DNA of 7,237 bases from Candidatus Nitrosopolaris nunavutensis (GTDB lineage Archaea > Thermoproteota > Nitrososphaeria > Nitrososphaerales > Nitrososphaeraceae): NCBI GenBank assembly GCA_002501855.1, contig DAOM01000336.1:1-7237 (forward strand). Reading direction: 5' to 3'. Every line of letters starts with the position of its first letter. Position 1 is the stretch's first letter. Made by a program: the position numbers and the translations under genes. Of this stretch, positions 1 to 5,233 are shown piece after piece. The notes under the pieces were generated by a model. It was given only the letters and a program-made list of their open reading frames with translations, made no database searches and had not been told where the DNA came from.

Positions 1-169
1 GGCTCTTTTGTGCAATCCTCAACGAGTTGCAATATTATACTCTGATACGCTCGTTTTCTTTTTGTTTTAACATATTCGAGTTCAAAAGTATATGATGCAT
101 TTGATATAATATCTACTACAGTAAAAGCTGATTATGATTTATCATAATGGAAAGAACTGTTACGAGGCT

Positions 170-812
170 TCAAACACTTACCAATGACATACTGGATGCT
201 GGAAAAACAATTAACCACCCAGCACTTAAGCTAAATGTATCTCCTTTACCGTATCTTGCCCCTGTGAGCTTCTCAAATGCCTTTTAGAAATAAACAACCC
301 TAAGCCCGTGCCTCGAGGCGAATTTGTAGTAAATTTTGAAAATAGTCTAGGCATAATCTCTGGATCTATTCCTGAACCCGTATCTTTTATACTGATAATT
401 GCTTGGTTGTTCTCTTTTCTACCTTAACTACAATGCTTCCCTCTTTAGTGGATTTACCAGCGTATTCGACTGCAGGCTATTCATAGCAATGTTTTCGAAA
501 CATCAGATGATCCCTTCAGCTTGCGAGATTGGCAGTGAGATATCGATTTTTACCTGCGATATTAATTGAATTTCCTAGCGATGATCCTAGAGCACCAAAA
601 CTGTCAATAATTAGAATAATTTCGATGACAACTAAGATCGTGATTTTTAAAAGAATCTTAGATTTTATTCTTTTTAAAAAGTTAATCACCTCCTCCTTTA
701 CATCCCATATCCTCAGCCATTGAAGGCCGGTGTCTCTATTCTTCAGTTCGTCGATCCTCGTTGTGAGGCTGGCTTTAAATATTTTATTTAATCCGTTAGT
801 AATGGATGCCAT
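170..812 (-). pseudogene. Broken sensor histidine kinase (PilJ-type sensor start plus frameshifted HATPase domain)
   Basis: Remnant of a membrane sensor kinase. An open stretch of 98 codons (812 to 516) has a membrane helix at about residues 53-69, followed by SINIAGKNRYLTANLAS at 82-98, the pattern of PilJ-type (type IV pili chemotaxis-like) sensor starts, and then a stop. Immediately downstream, in shifting frames, come pieces of the kinase ATPase domain: TKEGSIVVKVEK (about 412-450), KDTGSGIDPE with the G1 motif DTGSG at 370-384, LFSKFTTN, GTGLGLFISK with the G2 motif at 295-312, then EAHRGKI in another frame (after an in-frame TGA) and KGDTFSLSA (221-247) in a further one. At least three frame changes and several stops are visible. 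The remaining sensor, the HisKA phospho-acceptor helices and the N box are absent, which implies an internal deletion. Upstream, 1-131 on the minus strand stays open without a usable start and is not assigned. The kinase identity is clear; inactivity is a strong inference. Confidence 0.8.
687..699 (-). promoter_or_regulatory. Orphan strong Shine-Dalgarno, likely the lost start of the broken kinase
   Basis: The minus strand reads AAAGGAGGAGGTG, a near-ideal ribosome binding site. No ATG, GTG or TTG follows at normal spacing. The next codons read into RIKSKILLKIT, which looks like the true beginning of the sensor kinase just before its membrane helix. The simplest reading is that the kinase once began here and that its start codon was mutated. 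The upstream ATG at 812 would then be a chance in-frame codon. Confidence 0.5.
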
Positions 813-834
813 TGAAGTTTTCTTAAAGAAGGTT

Positions 835-927
835 TTAGCGCGGTATTAGATATGGCGACACTTCAATTATAATTAATGTTGCGACAATTACGGCCAATAT
901 AAAAATGTGTTCACGTGTTAACTTCAT
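835..927 (-). CDS. Possible 30-residue hydrophobic small protein
   Basis: A 30-codon ORF starts with ATG at 927 and ends with TAA at 835. It is preceded by GGGAGGAT (931-938), a strong SD five bases from the start. The sequence begins MKLTREH, then has one continuous hydrophobic stretch at residues 8-21 (IFILAVIVATLIII), and ends EVSPYLIPR, so a single-pass membrane peptide is plausible. It lies 22 bases upstream of the ATG of the broken kinase on the same strand. It might be an independent small protein or the leading piece of the decayed kinase locus. I do not recognise a family. The SD and the hydrophobic composition are the only support. Confidence 0.4.
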   Translation of the reverse strand: MKLTREHIFILAVIVATLIIIEVSPYLIPR

Positions 928-946
928 ATCATCCTCCCATTATTTA

Positions 947-968
947 GGCATATAAAACTATATAATCA
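947..968 (-). promoter_or_regulatory. Candidate archaeal TATA region for the micro-ORF
   Basis: The minus strand carries two TATA-like stretches, TTATATAG and TTTTATATG, about 25-40 bases upstream of the ATG at 927. With the usual archaeal spacing the transcript would begin at or just upstream of the SD, giving a very short leader. AT-rich background makes this only suggestive. Confidence 0.3.
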
Positions 969-1117
969 TTAGATTTAGATTGTTGGTGTTATGTGAAGGT
1001 GTAGCTTATGTGCGAGGTTAAAGATCGTATCATCGGCAAGTTACAGTCCTCTTCTTAAACCGTTCGGAAAAGAAGCAACGGAAGGATCGATTGATGAAGC
1101 TTTTATATGATTTGTTT

Positions 1118-1513
1118 CTATTGACTGGTTGTAGATTGACTGTTTTTTGGCGATCTTTTCTGCCAAGCAAAAAACATGAATAGGAATGGAATGGTCATGA
1201 CGGCGGTTGTAATAAGAATAGGCTGAAATGATGTTGGATCAATTTTGATTCCAAAAAGTTGTAAAAAAGGAAGTGGAAAAACTGTATATATCCAGAAGCC
1301 AGCCAGTATTCCTAAAATAAACTTATTTCGATTTAGAACTGAAACAAAGCTAATTTTATTTATTTTTCTTCGATCGCAGGTAATGCATTTTGTAGTAGTA
1401 TAATTACCAGTGACGTCTTCTGGCACAATACACGACGTACAGATTTTGCTTTGACAAAAATAACACTGCCTAGTTACAAATTTTGATCCGCAAATAGCAC
1501 ATTGCGATTCCAT
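1118..1513 (-). CDS. Eight-cysteine zinc-finger membrane protein
   Basis: This 131-residue protein has an N-terminal zinc-binding module and two membrane segments. The cysteines are at 5, 8, 17, 20, 25, 28, 43 and 46, which gives the spacing C-x2-C-x8-C-x2-C-x4-C-x2-C-x14-C-x2-C. Four CxxC pairs in this order are typical of cross-brace folds that bind two zinc ions (FYVE, RING and related treble clefs). Basic residues follow (DRRKINK, 47-53). Hydrophobic segments at about 65-89 and 99-117 would form a hairpin, leaving a short Ser/Thr/Gln-rich tail (QKRSPKNSQS, then TTSQ). The start is ATG at 1513; GGGAGAG lies only one or two bases before it, so SD use is doubtful. Function is unknown. A cytosolic finger anchored to the membrane for protein or lipid binding is an inference. 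It is intact, unlike the kinase remnant downstream. Confidence 0.75.
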   Translation of the reverse strand: MESQCAICGSKFVTRQCYFCQSKICTSCIVPEDVTGNYTTTKCITCDRRKINKISFVSVLNRNKFILGILAGFWIYTVFPLPFLQLFGIKIDPTSFQPILITTAVMTIPFLFMFFAWQKRSPKNSQSTTSQ

Positions 1514-1817
1514 GCTCTCCCATAAAACGTGTTACGCGATGAGCATATTAAAAGATTCGTATATGGTCCCAGTACGATGAAAGCAACACCAGCTAAAGAT
1601 AAGTACATGTCAGTGTTAGACGTTTGTGCATATTATAGACTAACTAGAACTGGATGCTTCCTCAAACTTAGAGTTAATGACTTATCTGCATTTTCAGAAT
1701 GTTTCAAAATATTTTCAAAATTCAACAAATTTAAGCGTGATTTGTAAATAATGTTTCAAATTATTGTTGAGGACTACACTTATACGTGAATAATGTCTGT
1801 TTGATGAAACTTTGAAT
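1514..1817. other. Spacer between divergent zinc-finger genes
   Basis: This 300-base spacer separates the minus-strand membrane zinc-finger gene from the plus-strand C2H2 gene and should hold both promoters. On the minus strand TTTTAATATG (about 1545-1555) is a possible TATA element. On the plus strand CACTTATACG (1778-1787) sits about 30-36 bases before the possible starts of the C2H2 gene. An open frame at 1529-1747 on the plus strand has a GTG start, no SD and no recognisable motif; I do not call it a gene. Confidence 0.4.
1778..1787 (+). promoter_or_regulatory. Candidate TATA box of the C2H2 gene
   Basis: CACTTATACG contains TTATAC centred near 1782. Archaeal transcription usually starts about 26 bases downstream, here near 1808, a few bases before the TTG (1812) and ATG (1818) starts. 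This fits an almost leaderless mRNA and agrees with the lack of a clear SD. Confidence 0.35.
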
Positions 1818-2003
1818 ATGGGTACCGCAGGAGAAGCACCGGATATGTTCTTCCTCAATAGAAACGAGAAAGCAAAGGACAATGGTAACAAAACTATTGC
1901 CAAATGTAAGCACTGCGCTATGGAATTTGATGATAGAGAGAGGTTGAGCGTCCATAATAAGAAGGCTCATTCGGGAAGGGGAGAAAGGAAGAAGAAAGCT
2001 TAA
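1818..2003 (+). CDS. Small single C2H2 zinc-finger protein
   Basis: This 61-residue protein (63 if the TTG at 1812 is used) contains one classical C2H2 finger. From the ATG, Cys30 and Cys33 are followed after 12 residues by His46 and then His51 (C-x2-C-x12-H-x4-H), with the hydrophobic core Phe37 and Leu43 of a canonical finger. The N-terminal 27 residues are polar and probably flexible. The C-terminal tail is strongly basic (GRGERKKKA), which suits nucleic-acid binding. Single-finger proteins of about 60 residues are a recurrent feature of soil thaumarchaea; their targets are mostly unknown. ATG is preferred to TTG because there is no SD for either and the TATA position allows both. It probably acts as a DNA- or RNA-binding or protein-contact module. 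Single fingers rarely bind DNA specifically by themselves, so partners are likely. Confidence 0.75.
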   Translation: MGTAGEAPDMFFLNRNEKAKDNGNKTIAKCKHCAMEFDDRERLSVHNKKAHSGRGERKKKA

Positions 2004-2043
2004 CTAAATAAAATAATAGGACCGAAAAAGATATATCATATGC

Positions 2044-2122
2044 TCAACTCTTCCCTCCACGTTTAGCAGATCTTACTTTACGCTACCACCACCTTAGTCG
2101 ATTTCTTGCTAACTGCGTGGTT
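2044..2122 (-). pseudogene. Possible fossil of a basic protein C-terminus
   Basis: Read on the minus strand, NHAVSKKSTKVVVA (2122 to 2081) runs into a stop. One frame over it continues as RKVRSAKRGGKS and a TGA at 2044. Joined, the pieces give a Lys/Arg-rich tail like those of archaeal chromatin or ribosomal accessory proteins. The upstream part of such a gene is not readable. The stretch is short and basic tails are low in information, so it may be chance. Confidence 0.25.
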
Positions 2123-2128
2123 TGACCA

Positions 2129-2623
2129 CGTAGACTACTCGAAGAAGAGTTTGACAATTTGATAGAGATAATTTCGACCACTGTTTTCCATCCTTTGGGG
2201 TAACTTTTGCGGAACTACAAGAGGCGGTTGCTGTCCTGATTTTATGACATGACATTTTTATTATATTATAGACAGCGGCGCTATGCACTTGCACTCGCAA
2301 ATGTAATTGTAGCTGAAGAATTGTCAAGACAATGCCCCGCAGATTACGATCTCCTTTAAATCGTTTTATCCTATTATCAAGCGAATGGACAGATATCAGA
2401 ATTATCTTCGTGTGGTTTAGGTCTGTGACTCTAATTCCTTCAATTTCAGAGTTCGAAGGTGAATGTGGAATTCAAACACCACTAGATTGCTCCTCCGCCG
2501 ATCCCCCGATCTTCTGCATTTGGAATTGTAATAACTCGATTAGTGGATGACAAGATTCCAGTTTTTTATCCAGAGAAGTTTCAGAGTGATGACCTACTCG
2601 CCACTTTGAGTGGGAGAGTATAA
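2129..2623 (+). pseudogene. Decayed gene, several frameshifts, family not recognised
   Basis: Four protein-like segments follow one another on the plus strand in changing frames. They are RRLLEEEFDNLIEIISTTVF (2129-2188, stop at 2201), VTFAELQEAVAVLIL (2200-2244), then a segment from 2240 to 2359 containing YYRQRRYALALANVIVAEEL, and a 45-codon piece at 2486-2620 containing FGIVITRLVDDKIPVFYPEK and SDDLLATLSGRV. The last piece has no start codon and is preceded by a stop. Segments three and four share a frame but are separated by stops. The ordered run of helix-like and well-composed peptides argues for a degenerate gene of about 160 codons rather than chance frames. I cannot name the family. 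It begins right after the fossil basic tail and 3' of the intact C2H2 gene. The minus-strand shadow frame at 2109-2327 looks worse than this reading. Confidence 0.45.
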
Positions 2624-2731
2624 TATCTGTAAAGATATGCTTCCGCGTGAACTAATGAACATCTTTCTTAACATTAACTTATAATTTGGACTATCCAAAC
2701 TATGGCTCATTTCATCAATTACCTCTTTCAT
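2594..2731 (-). CDS. Possible 45-residue ORF overlapping the stop of the GlmU-like gene
   Basis: The ATG at 2731 shares a base with the TAA of the upstream GlmU-like gene (sequence TAATG), an arrangement typical of translational coupling. The ORF runs 45 codons to TAG at 2594 and begins MKEVIDEMSHSLDSP, then has a basic middle (KLMLRKMF) and a polar end (PTQSGE). I do not recognise it. Its 3' end overlaps the plus-strand gene fossil at 2486-2623, which weakens the case, since decayed DNA yields random ORFs. It may be a real small coupled protein, the stump of a truncated downstream gene, or chance. Confidence 0.3.
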   Translation of the reverse strand: MKEVIDEMSHSLDSPNYKLMLRKMFISSRGSISLQILYSPTQSGE

Positions 2732-2740
2732 TAGGTAATT
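2717..2740. repeat. Perfect inverted repeat over the stop codon of the GlmU-like gene
   Basis: AATTACCT (2717-2724) and AGGTAATT (2733-2740) are exact inverted copies around an 8-base loop. On the minus-strand mRNA the hairpin encloses the TAATG junction, so the stop of the upstream gene and the start of the small downstream ORF lie in or at the loop. It has no T-run after it, so it does not look like a classical terminator. It could affect coupling or mRNA stability, or be chance in AT-rich DNA. Confidence 0.4.
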
Positions 2741-3747
2741 TTCTTTCCAACAATAGTTCCAGCTTGAATTATAGTATTTGGCTGAACTTGTCTACCTGGT
2801 AGTATAATTACTGAAGCCCCGACAGTACAATTATTACCAACCACTGCTCCAAAGTGGTCGGTTCCAGTATCTACCAAATTATCATCAATTTGATATCTTA
2901 CGTTTTTTCTATCAAGTAAAACATTGGCTGTTCCTGAATATCCGCCAAACCAAACATTTCTGCCAATTATGCTATCCAGTATTACATTTTGATGCGCAAT
3001 TCTATCATGACCTTCAAAATATGTCTTTGCAACTTCACAATTAAATCCAATTCTTGTATTGATACCCATCATAGATTTTCTTATAAGGGAACTCATACCA
3101 ATGAAACTGCCACTTCCAATATAGACAGGACCTACGATTTTGCAAAAATCATCTATTATGACGTCATCTTCTATTATGCATGGTCCATTAATAATGCTTG
3201 ATTTGGCTACTGTTGCCATTGGGGATATTACAGTATGTGTTATTTCATTGTGTAAAACATCCTGAACTGCTTTCAGCAAGTCCCAGGGATAAGTAAGAAC
3301 GTCAACAACAAGATCGTTGTTACTATCATTATTGTGATTAGCACTATCGTTATTGTGATTAGCATGAGACAAACAAGAATAAGAAGAATTGTGGATTAGT
3401 GAGTTTATAGGTATTTCAAAATTGCTATGTTGGCCTTGAACCTGTGTAGCAAGATGATAATTAAGAGGAGCAGGTGCACTGATAGTGGTGGCATATTTTT
3501 CAAATCCACGGCTATCATCACAAAATTCATTCAGATTAATCGTTGGAAAATAATCTTGAACTAATCTCGAAGCATCCGAAAATTCATCAGGCAAACAAAT
3601 TGTATCAACACTCATAAACTTTTGAGCCATCATTATGTTTCTAACAATCAGAGGATATCCAAATAGCTTAAGTGACGATGCAGGACATTCTTTGCTCTCT
3701 ATAAGTGGATATAGATGATGTGGTGCATTTCTAAAGGTTAATTTCAA
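2731..3747 (-). CDS. GlmU-like left-handed beta-helix acetyltransferase / sugar-nucleotidyltransferase homologue
   Basis: This 338-residue protein has two parts. Residues 1-124 resemble a shortened and divergent sugar-1-phosphate nucleotidyltransferase start (LYPLIE, then SLKLFGYPLIVRNI), without the usual Gly-rich nucleotide loop. Residues 125-147 are an Asn/Asp/His-rich repeat linker. Then TYPWDLL (152-158), the usual closing motif before the C-terminal domain, leads into hexapeptide repeats of a left-handed beta helix (about 173-335: ISPMATVAKSSIING, IEDDVIIDDF, IIGRNVWFGG, VGNNCTVGASVIILPGR). The stretch HQNVILDSIIGRN (252-264) and GTAN (272-275) align with the acetyltransferase motif HLNYIGDSVIGEN and GTxxAN of archaeal GlmU proteins, but the usual Tyr is Val255. 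Family members are about 400 residues, so the N-terminal domain is about 80-100 short. The only start in frame is TTG at 3747; ATG codons appear only near residue 39. It probably makes or modifies amino-sugar phosphates for surface glycans; activity of the first domain is doubtful. Confidence 0.75.
   Translation of the reverse strand: MKLTFRNAPHHLYPLIESKECPASSLKLFGYPLIVRNIMMAQKFMSVDTICLPDEFSDASRLVQDYFPTINLNEFCDDSRGFEKYATTISAPAPLNYHLATQVQGQHSNFEIPINSLIHNSSYSCLSHANHNNDSANHNNDSNNDLVVDVLTYPWDLLKAVQDVLHNEITHTVISPMATVAKSSIINGPCIIEDDVIIDDFCKIVGPVYIGSGSFIGMSSLIRKSMMGINTRIGFNCEVAKTYFEGHDRIAHQNVILDSIIGRNVWFGGYSGTANVLLDRKNVRYQIDDNLVDTGTDHFGAVVGNNCTVGASVIILPGRQVQPNTIIQAGTIVGKKIT
3322..3363. repeat. Two tandem 21-bp repeats inside the GlmU-like gene
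   Basis: Units 3322-3342 and 3343-3363 differ at one base (actatcAttattgtgattagc against actatcGttattgtgattagc). On the coding strand each encodes the heptapeptide ANHNNDS, giving two copies followed by NNDL. The period is a multiple of three, so copy-number changes would keep the frame. The repeat lies in the linker between the two domains (residues about 129-142). Confidence 0.85.
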
Positions 3748-4231
3748 TTTCTCGTATTCTCTAATCTTTCCCTTTCTTTTTCTTAATTTAGATTAGAATT
3801 TCTATTAATATATGGAATAATAATTCCTGCTGATCTTGTTCTATTACGCAAAAACTGTACATAAGAAGTGGATTTACTTCAATATTTGATAACTAGGCAC
3901 AACATTGCGAACACGAAGGAGTTTGAATTTACTTGAAAAGAACACTAAAACATACGACGTATGCATGAAATATGCTCCTCCCAATCATAATTCCAAACAA
4001 AATATAAGCTATCGCTCATAGTAGAAACCTACTTGTACATCAATAAGGACTTTGCTAAACTACCTTATTATATACACTCTGTAATAAAAATATTATAGAT
4101 ATTGGTATTGCTTAGCTGACAAACGAGTTATGTACTTAGCTTGCTATTAAATTAAAATTTGTTAAAATGTAAGATTTGCTGATAGGTAACTAGCCTTTAT
4201 TTATTTGAGGTATATTTATGCTAAAAATGTG
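3748..4231. other. 484-base AT-rich spacer upstream of the GlmU-like gene
   Basis: It has no long ORF. CCATATATTAATAG on the minus strand (about 3804-3817) is a possible TATA element for the GlmU-like gene. A micro-ORF with a strong SD is noted separately at 3874-3966. CATACGACGTATG near 3953-3965 is a short near-palindrome overlapping that micro-ORF start. I see nothing else that I can support. Confidence 0.4.
3874..3966 (-). CDS. Possible 30-residue micro-ORF with strong SD
   Basis: ATG at 3966 and TAA at 3874 enclose 30 codons, starting MHTSYVLVFFSSKFK and ending VVPSYQILK. GGGAGGAG (3975-3982) lies 8 bases upstream of the ATG, the ideal SD spacing, and AGCTTATATT (4001-4010) is a possible TATA box. 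The peptide is hydrophobic near its start and basic after it. I do not recognise it. It could be a small protein, a leader for the GlmU-like gene 127 bases downstream on the same strand, or the surviving start of a lost gene. Confidence 0.3.
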   Translation of the reverse strand: MHTSYVLVFFSSKFKLLRVRNVVPSYQILK

Positions 4232-4554
4232 TTATGCTTCATCTTCGGTGCATAATTCTGTTGATAAAAAATCGTCATAAACTTCCGATTCTGTCTTATC
4301 TCTTTTGGCATCAGAGGGCGATTTAGCTTTTTTCTTGGGGTTCCCGCTGTTCACCAAAAGTGTATCAGTAAGGAAGAAACGGCGAGCATAATATAGTATT
4401 AGGTACACTTCTCTAACAATGTTACAACATCTGCAAAAACACCTGCCGTGGGAGTAACATGATATTTAGACAATTGTACTATAAAACACAAACAGCTATC
4501 GAGGGCAACATGTATCACTTTTCTTAGAGATGTAAATTCGAGGTTCTCGTTCAC
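4232..4554 (-). pseudogene. Frameshifted gene, unknown family, charged C-terminal tail
   Basis: Two protein-like minus-strand frames abut. The first (4554 to 4399, GTG first codon) reads VNENLEFTSLRKVIHVALDS, continues through SKYHVTPTAGVFADVVTLLE, and stops. One frame over, the second (open across 4408 to 4232) reads LILYYARRFFLTDTLLVNSG, then a basic stretch (PKKKAKSPSDAKRDK) and an acidic end (TESEVYDDF, then TELCTEDEA). The frames overlap by a few bases near 4399-4408, so a single insertion or deletion there would join them into a protein of about 107 residues with a helical body and a charged tail. No ATG or SD is visible at the 5' end. Further upstream, IPEIRFSRVKRDYM (about 4555-4600) may be another piece of the same gene. 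The family is not recognised. Confidence 0.45.
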
Positions 4555-4740
4555 ATATAATCCCTTTTTACGCGACTAAATCTGATTTCAGGAATCAATT
4601 GTTGTTTGGGAGGATTTTGTACTGCGATTTAGCTGATTAATTTTCCCTTGTTGTGTAGAGATTCGTTACTAATTGAAAAGCACATGTTTATTCAAATCTA
4701 TAATGTTTCATCTTAGATTATCGGTTTGTAGAAGTGTTTA

Positions 4741-5009
4741 TCAAAATCCCGCCTTTTTCATCTTCGAACCACAACTGGGACAGGCAATTTCCTATTGTTG
4801 GTTCGAGCCGAATATTCCTGTTGCTCCAGGACTACTCATTCTTATCATTATCCTCCTCATATACATATTTAGAAAATGAATACTCCAAATATTGCAGCTA
4901 GAGAGATTGGGAATGGCAATAGTAGAGAAATGGCCAAGCTTATACCAAACGATATTCCGATCCATAGGAGTTGGTTAAGGATGAACTGCTTGTTATTATT
5001 GATACTCAA
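4741..5009 (-). pseudogene. Broken small membrane zinc-ribbon protein gene
   Basis: The first part (5009 to 4869, TTG start, 46 codons) begins MSINNNKQFILNQLLWIGIS and has two hydrophobic stretches (about 14-31 and 33-46), ending in TAA. In another frame, overlapping that stop, the minus strand continues FLNMYMRRIMIRM, then SSPGATGIFGSNQQ and a TAG (4792-4794). Beyond that TAG, in the same frame, come EIACPSCGSKMKKAGF and a TGA at 4741. CPSCGSKMKKAGF is a typical C-terminal zinc-ribbon knuckle. From memory, thaumarchaeal relatives combine N-terminal membrane helices, a MSS...FGS linker and two CxxC knuckles, the last ending in KKxGF. Here one frameshift, one stop and loss of the first knuckle would explain the pieces. 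Alternatively the first part is an intact 46-residue protein, and GAGGAGGA (4851-4858) starts a second short peptide from the ATG at 4848. Confidence 0.55.
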
Positions 5010-5030
5010 TTTTCTTTGCCAGTCTATAGT

Positions 5031-5040
5031 TCGTATATAT
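5031..5040 (-). promoter_or_regulatory. Candidate TATA box of the broken membrane zinc-ribbon gene
   Basis: The minus strand reads ATATATACGA, centred about 27 bases upstream of the TTG at 5009. That is the normal TATA-to-start distance, so the transcript would be leaderless and begin at or next to the TTG. This supports TTG as the original start. Confidence 0.4.
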
Positions 5041-5233
5041 TGTAATTAAATCTAGTGGTTATTTCTTACTTACTTGGTAGCACTACGGTTACTGTCTAGT
5101 ACCATCGACGTTGCTAGACGAAATTAGTTCGCAAGTGATATATCTATTGATATTCTAAATATTATAGAGTTAAGGCTCACCGTTCCTCGGACCATTATTG
5201 TTCTAACAACATAAGTATTATTCTTTCTATGTT

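Noticed and set aside
1..131. Open minus-strand frame reaching the left edge (ends ...QSIILQLVEDCTKEP)
   Set aside because: No start codon after the upstream stop and no recognised motif; it could be part of a neighbouring gene outside the window but cannot be supported here.
1529..1747. 72-codon plus-strand ORF between the two zinc-finger genes
   Set aside because: GTG start without SD, no motif or convincing composition, and it fills the region where both divergent promoters should lie.
2109..2327. 72-codon minus-strand ORF
   Set aside because: Overlaps the plus-strand fossil, whose segments are more protein-like; the minus translation has no motif.
2332..2550. 72-codon plus-strand ORF
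   Set aside because: Unusual composition rich in Trp, Cys and Ile. Other frames over the same bases match the better segments of the fossil, so only its first residues might belong to that gene.
3953..3965. Near-palindrome CATACGACGTATG
   Set aside because: Five-base arms around three bases are expected by chance in this AT-rich spacer.
4673..4879. 68-codon plus-strand ORF with a hydrophobic end
   Set aside because: Antisense to the membrane zinc-ribbon remnant, whose CPSCGSKMKKAGF motif on the minus strand explains the sequence; the hydrophobic end is the complement of the linker and SD region.
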